From: Physocladia obscura
Lineage: Eukaryota; Chytridiomycota; Chytridiomycetes; Chytridiales; Chytriomycetaceae
NCBI GenBank assembly: GCA_027596945.1
Contig: JADGJH010000622.1
Coordinates: 1-16,000, forward strand
Length of the DNA stretch: 16,000 nucleotides
Direction: 5' to 3'
The first letter of the stretch is position 1, and the number at the start of each line of letters is the position of its first letter. A model generated the notes under the pieces. The model made no database searches and was not told the DNA's origin. It worked only from the letters and a program-made list of their open reading frames with translations. A program made the translations under genes and the position numbers. This document shows, one piece after another, positions 1 to 9,700 of this stretch.

Positions 1-455
1 GAAAAGAATAATAATAATGCCTACTACTAATAAGAAACAAGATAATTTTGGTACCAAAAGAAAATTTTTCTGCCGTTTCCATGAAAAAGATGATTAGTGC
101 AACCCTAATGAACCCTGTTATTGGACAACAGTTTGCAGCCATTATGATAAATCACAAACCAGAAAAGAACATCAAGAAGAATGTACAGATATTATTATTA
201 TTTTTTAATTTGCATTTAATTTTATTATTTTGCTCCCCAGTTTTCCATTCAAGTTGCTTACATGGAAGTAAGTTGTTGATTTTTGTCAAATCTTGTTTAT
301 TTCCAACAATAGAACGCATTAAATAAATTCCCCATGCTTCTGCATCATTCAACATTGTTTCAAAACATGGTTTTTTTCTTATTCAAGGGCTAGTAATTGA
401 CAGTGACAATGCTTTCAAAGGCATGCAGAAAATTTATCTTTGTCATTCTTGAAAG
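1..455. other. AT-rich region, no secure gene
   Basis: No complete gene can be supported here. On the plus strand a frame open from about 48 to 326 lacks an ATG at its start; its first part (about 50-190) has a coding-like residue mix and then degenerates into Leu/Phe runs over AT-rich DNA. On the minus strand 355-260 is also open and coding-like, and ends at a good donor-like GTAAGC near 259-264. Both strands cannot be coding in the same way, so this may be the end of a gene outside the window or a decayed element. ATT/AAT triplet runs occur near 10-18 and 191-205. The promoter of the EF-hand gene at 456 should lie in the right part, but no clear motif is visible. Confidence 0.4.
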
Positions 456-935
456 ATGATTTGTCATCCGCGATACTTTGCGGTGGTTGTGGCGGGGCTG
501 GTGTTGGCAGCTGGTGGACTGGGTCAGGAGACGGGCAACTACGGCGATGTGCACCGCGACGCGCTGGCGTACAAGGCGCAGGCAAAGGGGGCAAAGGGCG
601 CCAGTTTCGCAGACGACTTGGCGCTGTTTTTCGAGTTGCACGACACAAACAGAGACGGTCACCTGGACGGCCACGAGCTATGTGAGTCCCCGCCAATCCG
701 TGCGCTGCTAACCAACCACCCGTCAAGCCGAGCGCGTAATCCTGTCTTGCAAACTAACTGTACTGCAGTTGTCATCTACGCAGCACAGGACGAGGACAAG
801 ACGCTCACCAAGCCGCGCGTCCTCGCCGATCTCACGCAGCTCGTTGACACAGTGCTCGACATGGACGATACCGACAACGACGGCATGATTTCTTGGCAAG
901 AGTATTTTGCGAGCCAGCAGTTCCACCACCAGTAA
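456..935 (+). CDS. Secreted two-EF-hand protein, MCFD2-like
   Basis: Exons 456-681 and 769-935 join to encode 130 aa. The ATG at 456 begins a hydrophobic signal peptide (about residues 6-22, cleavage probably near GLG/Q), so the product should enter the ER. Two canonical EF-hand loops are visible: residues 63-74 (DTNRDGHLDGHE) and 109-120 (DTDNDGMISWQE), each with acidic or Asn ligands at positions 1, 3 and 5, Gly at 6 and Glu at 12. Signal peptide, about 35-residue spacer, paired C-terminal EF-hands and small size match MCFD2, the Ca2+-binding partner of the lectin cargo receptor LMAN1/ERGIC-53. That assignment rests on layout and is not proven; another secreted calcium-binding protein is possible. 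The intron 682-768 (GTGAGT...CAG, branch-like ACTAAC near 753) is 87 nt with no in-frame stop, so a retained form would give 159 aa. Removing it restores a good helix after EF loop 1. The exons are GC-rich, unlike the surroundings. Confidence 0.75.
   Translation: MICHPRYFAVVVAGLVLAAGGLGQETGNYGDVHRDALAYKAQAKGAKGASFADDLALFFELHDTNRDGHLDGHELCESPPIRALLTNHPSSRARNPVLQTNCTAVVIYAAQDEDKTLTKPRVLADLTQLVDTVLDMDDTDNDGMISWQEYFASQQFHHQ
682..768 (+). other. Intron of the EF-hand gene
   Basis: GTGAGT donor, ACTAAC branch-like motif about 15 nt before the end, and CAG acceptor. The length is 87 nt (29 codons) and the read-through frame has no stop, so splicing cannot be inferred from a frame break alone. It is inferred from the strong signals and from the better EF-hand helix after removal. 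Confidence 0.7.
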
Positions 936-963
936 TAGTTTGTGAAAGAAAAGGTGTTATTCG

Positions 964-969
964 AATAAA
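964..969 (+). terminator. Poly(A) signal of the EF-hand gene
   Basis: An exact AATAAA begins 28 nt after the TAA stop of the EF-hand gene, a usual distance for a short fungal 3' UTR. Confidence 0.55.
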
Positions 970-1597
970 GAATTAATGCTTGCATCTATTCACAGTATTG
1001 CTATTCTGGCATAATTTCTGCTAAGTCAATTGCGATCATAACTCTAGGTTGAGACATTGACAACATTAGTTGCAAGGTGTGATTTTGGTACGACGCCTGG
1101 ATTGGGAGTAGTGTTATGTTGTCTTTCAAATTCAGCTGATTCAAAGCTAACATTTATCATTAATCATTGTATTATTAATAATAGTTTTTTTAACTAACCA
1201 AATAAAGTTACTTAGAAAAACTTCCCCAAGCTGATCAGCAATACAGGATGACAATTATGGGCCCAGAGCAATATTGCTGCAACCAAATTATTGCATAATA
1301 TATGTAATGGTAATATTTTGTTTTTCATTCCCTGGGTAGATGGCACCTAAATCAACTTTATTAATTCTGTGGCAAATCACATTTCTGAAGTCAATGATTG
1401 ATGAACTTCAGTTACACCATCAATGTGCTGCAACCATTTCCTGAACATCATCCACTCTGTCAAGTAACAGCAGTGCAGCCAAACACGTGCGAACACCCTC
1501 AAATCAAGATCTTGACAACTAATCAAAACAAATTTAACTAAAAAAAATTTAAATTTGTTGGTAGTTACGATGATAGTGGTGGTAGGCGTGCAGTATT
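970..1597. other. Convergent intergenic region
   Basis: Lies between the 3' ends of two convergent genes. No RNA gene was recognised. A short palindrome (GCAATATTGC) sits near 1268-1277. On the minus strand, about 1390-1515, two overlapping frames read with a coding-like composition but are quickly closed by stops, which could be a degraded coding fragment. The rest is AT-rich with no clear structure. Confidence 0.4.
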
Positions 1598-1603
1598 TTT
1601 ATT
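1598..1603 (-). terminator. Possible poly(A) signal of the coiled-coil gene
   Basis: TTTATT on the plus strand reads AATAAA on the minus strand, 7 nt beyond the TGA stop at 1611-1613. The distance is short, so the signal is uncertain. Confidence 0.3.
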
Positions 1604-1610
1604 TTTTCTG

Positions 1611-3158
1611 TCATTTTAACACAGAAGCAACAGGTATTGCAGTTATAGTTTTCAATTGATCTGAGCTTTCACTATTCTTCCCCAACTCCAGCATCCGTAC
1701 GCGTTGCGAAAGAAATTGCACGTCAGCCTCAACTCGCATCCGCGCATCCTGCTCAACTTGTAAACTCCGTACAATCTCATTATACTCGCTTCGCATTTTC
1801 ACAACCGTTTCTTTCAGCTCTTTAATCGTCGCAGCTGTCGCAGAATCCAGAGCCTGCGTCAATTGATTGCTGCTGTAACACGGCGAAGACGGAGCCGACG
1901 AAACACTTCCAGCACCAACTCCGCCGCTGTTTTGTAGACTGTTGTTTGATGCGCCGAGCGGCCGCATGGTTGTTACTGGATGCGGGATCGCGGCGAGCGA
2001 GCTGCTGAGTTTCGCAAACAATTGTTTCATGCTGTTGCTGTGTGCGTTATGATAGCGACTAGTTGGCCGGCTTGCGCTTTTCTGCGGCATTCTGGGGCCA
2101 GCTGGTTGTGTTGATTTTGGACGCGGACGCGTGTTTGGAGACTGTTGCTGCTGGAGGAGAGATGGCTGCGGCGATTGCTGTGATGAATTGTCTAGGCTGA
2201 TGCGTCCGCTTGATGGTAACGCGTTCAGGAACTTTGTTGATGTCGTTGGTGTGTGGATGTTGGTTATTGATCCTAAAGATGTTGGGTTTTTGGTGCTGTG
2301 CGTATTTATGTGAAGGTTGAAGGCGGAATGGCTGCTTGTGGACCTGCTGATTGAGGGACTGGCGGCTTTGCTATGTGAGCGCGGGCTTGGGGACAATGCA
2401 GATCGCAATGATGAGGCACGAGAAAGAAATGATTCGTTGTTGTTGTTGCTGATAGCAGTCGTGGTAGTGGTAATAGTATTAGTTGCAATTGTGGCAGTTG
2501 TGGTAGTTGGTGAAGCTGTTTGATTAATAGCAGTGGAAAGGGTATTTTGCAAATTATATCCTCCAATCATCCATAAGTCATTGTCTCGCGAAGCAGATCG
2601 CGAATGGTAGCCACTGCTATTTTTCGATGTTGAAGGTATAATATATTGAGAATTATTTGTCTTGAGAAATGTATTGGTTTCTTCGTTATCCATTTCTGAT
2701 CCAGACGGACCGCAATAAATACCACCAGCAAATACACCTTCGTCGTCAGTTGGATTTTCAACTGAAAGTGTGACACTGACTCTTGCTGATCCTTTATTGC
2801 TGTTTTTTGCGGAATGTGCTGAATTTTTATCCTCACAGGTTGCATCATACGTTGCTTGCGCTCGCGTTACACCGTATACTATTCGGCGTGATTGAGGATT
2901 ATTGCCAAAATTATTGCTATTCTGTTTCGTTTTCGATGATCTTGCAGAGTTTTCATTTTGGCTTATGTTCGGCGAGCTCGGAATTGAGTCGGATTTATTG
3001 GAACTTTGGGCCAACGGTGATGGGGACAGATGCTGTAGCTCAGATTCAACCAACAAATTTAAAGCTGGTGTTGAAATGCTTCCTTTCGATTTTGCTTTTG
3101 AAGATCCAGTTATCCGCCCGAAACCTGCACTGGGTGCTCGACCGGTCCTTGTCTCCAT
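1611..3158 (-). CDS. Ser/Asn/Thr-rich disordered protein with C-terminal coiled coil
   Basis: A single open exon of 515 aa starting at an ATG (3158-3156). I do not recognise the family. Residues 1-430 are low-complexity and probably disordered: rich in Ser, Asn, Thr, Pro and Gln, with a Thr/Asn tract at about 217-241, a Gln run near 335-345 and many SP/TP pairs that could be kinase targets. A somewhat more conserved-looking block (QSRRIVYGVTRAQATYD) lies near 89-105. Residues about 442-492 form a regular amphipathic helix with Leu/Val/Met spacing and abundant Lys/Glu/Arg, a likely coiled coil (start ATIKELKETVVKMRSEYNE). The plan, a long disordered N part with a short coiled coil, is common among fungal cytoskeletal, polarity or scaffold proteins, but no specific role can be assigned. 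No signal peptide or membrane segment is seen. Transcribed in the same direction as the giant gene upstream, from which it is separated by 549 bp. Confidence 0.7.
   Translation of the reverse strand: METRTGRAPSAGFGRITGSSKAKSKGSISTPALNLLVESELQHLSPSPLAQSSNKSDSIPSSPNISQNENSARSSKTKQNSNNFGNNPQSRRIVYGVTRAQATYDATCEDKNSAHSAKNSNKGSARVSVTLSVENPTDDEGVFAGGIYCGPSGSEMDNEETNTFLKTNNSQYIIPSTSKNSSGYHSRSASRDNDLWMIGGYNLQNTLSTAINQTASPTTTTATIATNTITTTTTAISNNNNESFLSRASSLRSALSPSPRSHSKAASPSISRSTSSHSAFNLHINTHSTKNPTSLGSITNIHTPTTSTKFLNALPSSGRISLDNSSQQSPQPSLLQQQQSPNTRPRPKSTQPAGPRMPQKSASRPTSRYHNAHSNSMKQLFAKLSSSLAAIPHPVTTMRPLGASNNSLQNSGGVGAGSVSSAPSSPCYSSNQLTQALDSATAATIKELKETVVKMRSEYNEIVRSLQVEQDARMRVEADVQFLSQRVRMLELGKNSESSDQLKTITAIPVASVLK
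2436..2510 (-). repeat. Thr/Asn codon repeat tract
   Basis: Imperfect trinucleotide-rich DNA (GTT/GTA/GTG series on the plus strand) inside the coiled-coil gene. On the minus strand it encodes alternating Thr-rich and Asn-rich runs, residues about 217-241. Such tracts vary in length between strains by slippage. Confidence 0.6.
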
Positions 3159-3674
3159 TGTTTTACATAGACAAAGAAAATGAAAAGGATTTTTTTTTTA
3201 TTTTTTGAATGATTGCAAAATCATGCCTAATTACAACCAATATTGATTGTGTATTAATTGTAAAGCAAATAATTACAACAGTTTTTGGCTGAGGTTTAAT
3301 AGTTTGGCTGCCTTTATATTCTTCCAAACAGGAATTGACCCAATAGTGGATATCAATAGCAGAAATTGACGCCAATGAAAATTGGTTGTTGACTACTGAC
3401 CTCGAAGATGAATCAACTCCACCAAGAAAAAAACGAGGAATATATTATGCAATGAAACTTTGAACTTATAGTATATTTTGACTCAGCACTCAAAAATTCA
3501 CTTCATTGAATGATCATGTTACTGCCCCTTTTGATTTCACCCAAACTAGTCGTTATTAAATTATTATTTTTTTGTCAAATTCCTTGATTATAAGATTATT
3601 TCTTATATATTCTTTTCATAAGCTTTAATTTATATATATTCTTTCATAATCTTTAATGGCGGGCGTTACTCGTG
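3159..3674. other. Intergenic region with a short orphan coding-like frame
   Basis: Should hold the promoter of the coiled-coil gene (right of 3158) and the 3' end of the giant gene. On the plus strand 3347-3463 is an open frame of 38 codons ending in TGA, preceded by an AG-like acceptor (CAATAG). Its residues (for example TTDLEDESTPPRKKRG) look like real protein rather than random AT-rich translation, so it may be the last exon of a lost or unrecognised gene or a transposon remnant. No partner exon was found. An imperfect direct repeat lies at 3603-3657. Confidence 0.35.
3603..3657. repeat. Imperfect tandem repeat, about 28 bp x 2
   Basis: Two adjacent copies (3603-3629 and 3630-3657) share the pattern TTATATAT, TTCTTT, TCATAA, CTTTAAT with few differences. 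It lies just past the 3' end of the giant gene. No function is evident. Confidence 0.6.
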
Positions 3675-3680
3675 TTTATT
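3675..3680 (-). terminator. Poly(A) signal of the giant membrane-protein gene
   Basis: TTTATT on the plus strand reads as an exact AATAAA on the minus strand, 27 nt past the TAA stop at 3708-3710, a normal spacing. Confidence 0.5.
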
Positions 3681-3707
3681 TTGACGAAAAAAAAAACAGT
3701 GATTACT

Positions 3708-6700
3708 TTATGAAACATTAATTTGATCTAAAGAATCTAACGGAATGGCTTCAGTACTTAATTGCTGTATTTTTTTTGATGTTAAATTTACATCCGTAAC
3801 TGGATTTTCTGCAGCAGAGTCCCTTTGTTGTGTCAGAGATTCCTTCGAAAACCATGGCGGGCCAAATTTTTTTAAACGATCAATTATGCTGATTCTTCTT
3901 ACCGAATCTTCACTTTCTGAGTCAGATTTATTTTTAGAAGTTCTATGTGCCTGTTTTGATTCTGTCGAAGAACGTGGTGTAAAGCGTTCCAGCAAAATAG
4001 TGATTTTGGTTTTTCTTTTGCGTTTCTTTGGTTTAGGTGGGCTTAGTTCGGTTTCGATTGATTCCGAGGATAATTTTTCTGGTTCTGAAGGTGCTACTGA
4101 ACTCCTTGATGAATCATGCAGATTTTCTATCTCGTCCTTTGTAGACAGCGAATCTTCAGATGATTTTTCTAGATCTGTGCCTTGCACAGCTTGAGTGGAG
4201 AACAGTGTTGATCTGCTATCAAAGATTTCTTCTGGCTTCAAATCTGCCACTTTCTTAACGGAATGTAAAAATACTGCAAGTATATATGATCCCGCTCCAA
4301 AAATCAGCATGCACGATCCTGCAATATCAATTTGTAATCCAGACGATTTTACATTTTCTGACAGCGAATTTCCATCATTTAAAAATAAAATTCCGGCGAG
4401 AATGAGAGTAATACTGCAGAATCCAATATTCCATGAGCGAAGCATAATATGAACAATAAATCCAGGGCGTTGTTTTTCGAAACAAAGACCAACAAGAGTA
4501 CAGCAGCTCGAGATTGAGAGCTGTAAGTACGTGGGTACTCGACCGCCTTTTTGTATTCCGATACTGACAATTATCAACAACAGTCCAATACTGAAAAAAC
4601 CGATAAGTACAATGTGCATAATTGTAAAGATTTCATCTTTTGAAATTGGTGGATATGGTTTGTGAAGTAAAATACACACGGCAACAATTAAGCTCACTGC
4701 TGTCAGTACAGTCGAAGCTATGGAAATATTTGTCGCTGGCAATGTCAAATCCGATAAAGACAATGAATAAATTACTGAACCAATACTTGGCATACAAATT
4801 ATATAACTTATTATTCCTAAAATGCCACATGACGACCAATGACGATAGACATGCAAAGTAAGTCCAACAATTGCTTGAAACCCTGCCACAATAAATGTGT
4901 AATGAGCTTGGATTGGTTTAGCTGTTAATAATGCGCCAATTGAGGCCATGTAACACAATAAAGTCAGAATGGATCCTCCAAGTAATAATTTCAAAATACT
5001 GGAAAGCGTTTGAAAACTTGTAGGCTGATATATCCAGCTCAAGCCTTCGTCGACTAGTGTTGGCTCTGCTTGAAGTTCCTTTTTATCGTCGCTTGAAAGT
5101 TCGATTTTTGTGAAAATAATTGCCCGGTGAAGGGTGAATGTAATTTGTGTAACACACACAAGGAGTGCCCCAAAAAGCATTCCAATTTCACTTGATTGAT
5201 AAATTGAACCATTTGAATTTTTTACTTTGAGTGCAGTACGTTGAATAATAGCTCCGCTACTCATGATAGTAACTGCAACGAAAACAAACAAAAAATTTCG
5301 TATTTTTTGAGTTGCCAAAATATGCGATAGCCAATAAAAAAATGTTACGCATGGAGCAGTTCCAATTACAATAAGACTGGCAATTAGAAAAGGGATTTGA
5401 TCAATTCCATTATTGGAGGTTCCAACTGAAAAAGTGACCAGAAAAATGAACCAACCAATAAAGCTAAGGCTTTGGTATAAAGTTGGAACTGTCCATCCAT
5501 CACCCGAATTTGGAGATTTTTCAAAAACTCCGCGCGATACAATGAATACCAAGACGAACATAGACAAAATTCCATAACCCAAAGCTCCACTAAATATGGC
5601 CGCCTCATATGTAACTAGGCCGTAATTTAGACCCCAAAATATTGCATATCCACTCATTGGAAAAGAAAATAATAATCCTCCAAAAAATATTCGAAAAATT
5701 ATCTGATTTCCAGTAATTACCCAAAACAGAAAAAAAATAGTGGCAGTTCCACCCAATATCATCAAAAGCGCAGCTCCGATGTACTCTGCTGGAAAAAAAA
5801 TTTCCAAACTTTTTCCGCCAAGAGATACTCCTACTATGCTAAGAAACAAAGACATTCCAAATAACGTGCATTTAACTGAAGTTTGCAGTAGAGGCCAAGA
5901 AAGAATCAATCCATAAATATCAAGCGGAATCAGTTTTTTCTTGCTATTTTTTTTTGTTTGGCTGTTATTTTCGCTGTCTTCAGAGTTTGAAGACACGCGT
6001 GAAGAGCTTTCAGAATATTCACTTTCTTCGTTTTCGTTTTTGTGGACTGCCGAGAAAATCAAGAATGCAACTAAACTAAGTTGTGTCAAAATATAATAAC
6101 CAGATGCGCCAACAAACATCAAAGCCGGCCCAACAGGCGTTTGCCAAATTCCAGATACTGAGCTGCTAAAATATGCCGAGGCTTTGAATATGGTCGCTCC
6201 AAGCTCCACATATGACAATTGTACAACAAAGTTGGGAAATGCTGATAAAACTGAAGGCGGACTAAACAAGCTTGTATTACTATCAATTAAGTAAATTGAT
6301 ATTGCCAATACACAAAGTAGTGTACATAAAATTGAATCTGCTTTCGTTTCTGTGTCTTGTGTCGCATGAATCCACAAAGACATACCGGACAATAAAAAAA
6401 TCCAAGAAACAAACAGCCCCCCATAACGTGCTTCCAAATATCCTTGTTTGTATTGATGTTTGAATTTACAAATAAGAGATCCAAAAAGGCCCACGGTTGC
6501 GATAAAATACGTCAAACTGCCAGATATCACAAATGAAATGGCGTCAGAATATTGAATTGTATCATTTGATGCCAAAATTGCAGAAGACGAGTGAATAACA
6601 CCGCCAAAACTTATGTATGAGATACTGAGAACAGTTTGGCTGAAAGCTGCAATTTCACGAGAGTCTCTTATCATCGCCAAACTAGTTGAAGCAAGAGCTA

Positions 6701-9700
6701 TTGGAGAACTCACTGTAAAAATTATGCCTGCCCCAATTGCTTCACCAGAATAGCCCGAAGAAGCACCAAAGCCTCCCAAAAATAAAAGCCATCCAGTTAA
6801 AGCTAGTATCAATGCCAAATTCCATAACTTGAATGTAGTCTTAAAGTTCGAAATATGCACAAACAAATAAGGCCTCAAAGGTAATTTGACGGGTTCTTCA
6901 GTAACAGTTTCGGTATTTTGAATTGCTACTTTTGATTTCTTTTTTTTCAACTTGTCATTGAAATTGGACTGGCATAACAAAAGAAGCTTTTGTAGTTTTG
7001 TTTCTTGGCTTTCAAAGCTCCAAAATCTGATCATAAGAGATAATCCAAGGCCAACTGCCATAAAAATACCACCAGCAAACATAGCCAGAAGCTGATTTGG
7101 GCAAGAGGCGTCTTGTCTGAGGCAGTAGACTCCAATTTCGCCCAAAAGCCCCCCAACAAGCATCAACGACAACATTGTAAGTCCAGTCGCTAAAGCTATA
7201 AGTGAGGTACTATTAACCCAACTACAAAAAATCGAGATAAAGCATGTAATTGCAGTCGAAATTATTGATCCAATAGGCCCCATTCCATGATTGGCAGTTT
7301 CGCCTTTAAAGCTTCCAATATCAACATAAAAACGGCCCATTCCAATTGCTGTCATTATCCATCCTAGACTTGAAATCAATGCCAATATAATCATATAATT
7401 TTCGAACTCTAAAGCCAATCTGGAATGTCTTGCTGCAGTCAAACTCGTTGACACAATTTTAGCGAAAATAAATAATGAGGATCCTGTCAATGCAACTCGA
7501 GATGCAGCAACAGTTTGCGATAGTGCTGCAAAATAATGAATAACATGCCCAGCTTTTTGTTTTGACAAATTAATAGACTGATTGATTGCTTCAAAACACA
7601 TACCTCCAAGTACAGACAAATCATTCAAAAATACTGAAAGTATGATTGTAAAAGGAGTAGCGGATGTTTCAAACATTGAAAAAGATATAATACTTGACGA
7701 AAATCCAGTTACACCGAAAATGTACATCAAAACCTCTGAATTTGGAACGCAGTTGTCACCAGAAAGCCCAATTCCAAGTGCAAAGAGAAACCAGCCAATA
7801 ATAGCAACATATTCAGCGATTCTTGAACCTTCTTTTCGAACATTAATCGCTTTTTGCTTTTTAGCCGTGTATTTACTCACTGCTTCTTCAAACTCTGTGG
7901 AGCATGGACTCATTCGTGCGCCAAAATTGAAAGTCGTTCCAAAAGAAGCTGCAATAGTAGAGCTGCTGTACAAAGCTATCTCTGCGTTGTTTTGTCGTTG
8001 CTGTTTCCAACGCGCCTCCTGCTCAATTTTTTTTCTTTCTTCAGTCAGCTCGAGTTTACGTTTTGTATCTAACGACTCGTTCACGAATGACGCCAGTCCT
8101 AAAATGATTGCAAGAAATGTTGGGATTCCACATGCTGCGCCCCATTTAATGGAAAATGGTACCTCGCTCCATGTGATTGATGTAGAACCGGCAATTGAAC
8201 TGTTGCTAAATATACCTGCATTACTGATGATTGTAGTTCCAATTGAATGCAAAGATGGCAAATTTGCGATGTTTGCAATATTTCCTGATGTGACTATAGC
8301 AGAAGCACCAGCAAGAATTAAAGTGAAAAAAATTCCGTAACTCTCAAGGTTTGGGCTACTCCAAGCTTTTGATATGATTTGATGATTTCGTCGTCTTGCT
8401 GCATCAGTAAGCCATGGGTTTAAAAGCAGCTTTGAGTCAGGGTTATTTTCATTTTTAATAATGATAATGTGAAATTTTTCGTGAACACAAACCATCTCAG
8501 TTGGTACAACCTCAACAGAAAAAGACCTGTTCATTCCATTTAAAGAGCTCTCAAACGACGATTGGTGGCCAATAGGGTTTGAAAATGCAGTGGCTGATGT
8601 CGGGATTCCAATTGTTCGCAAGTTTTTGAGAGTTTGGAAACTCTTTGCAACAAAAATAATCGAAACGGCTGTTTCGAAGCTACAAAGAGGCTATACCAAA
8701 AAATCTTAATTCTCTTTTCTAATTCTTAAAATTTCACTCACTGTCGATAAATCAGATATCTGCTGCAATGAAGAATCCACTTCAACAAATAGATTACCTC
8801 CACCGCTTTGTAAATAGCGAAAAATAAATTGTAAAGAATTTCCCAAAAATGTACTGTTTACCTGGAAATTCATGAAAACAAAAAATTGCGAATTCAGTAT
8901 AAACAATTAAATAAAAAATGTCAGTGCACAAACATTTTCTGGAAGATAGAATCCTTGAAAAGAAACAGACGAAATGGCACTACTTAAAGCTGCATCGTTC
9001 ATAGATGAAATTTCATACAGCAAGTCAACTTGATCAAGCGATGCAAACCCTTTCGCCATTGGAAATCCATATAAGGGCAGCATCACGAGCGCCACTAAAA
9101 ATGTAAAACTAACAAACGATATCACCCAATAGTAAAGCTGGCAGAATATGTATCCATCTTTTTTTCCCACGTTTCTGGAAATTGCCGAAACATGTAGTAT
9201 TGAAAACAGGGATATTGAAACGGCGATTTGAATATGGCTACCGCAAAACACACAAACAAGAAATACATGGCCTGCAACTGCCAAACAAAATATCTCAAGA
9301 AATCGTTTTAGTTTAGGAGGTATCTGTTGCTGTGGATCTGTGTTCATTACTCTGATTATTTGGGTTCTTTTGGAAGAAATGACTTGAGTTTGGAGTTTTA
9401 AAGATGGTGATGAGGCTTGTGGGTGGGTTTCTTTGTTTGCCTTGAAGATGTTTTGAGTAGATGGAAATGATTGAAGTAATGTGTTGATTCTGTCGCTTGA
9501 TATGCACTTTCCCGTTGATGCTAAACAAAGGATGAGACATATTGGCCAAAGAAATGATGAAACTATGAATGAATATGGCGTTGAAAGTGTATAGATTACT
9601 GTAATCAATACAATTGCTAGCGCGATAGGAACAGAAATTTTCCAGGATAAATGCGGTCGATAGTAATCTGACACGTGATTAGAATTGAAAATTCCAAGTC

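Noticed and set aside
390..726. Minus-strand frames opposite the EF-hand gene
   Set aside because: They are mirror images of a GC-rich real exon, with no recognisable domain or start context; the plus strand has a signal peptide and two canonical EF-hands.
3745..4194. Plus-strand open frame of 149 codons opposite the tail of the giant gene
   Set aside because: Antisense to a Ser/Glu-rich tail, whose codons give an open Ser/Phe/Leu frame on the other strand; no domain was seen.
7582..8340. Plus-strand open frame of 252 codons
   Set aside because: Exactly antisense to the membrane segments of the giant gene. Its length comes from that gene's composition, and the minus-strand reading has clear helices and continues through neighbouring exons.
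8619..8621. A separate gene starting near 8621, and another near 10619
   Set aside because: Both frames begin with TTG and not ATG, and both join in phase to upstream exons through good GT-AG introns.
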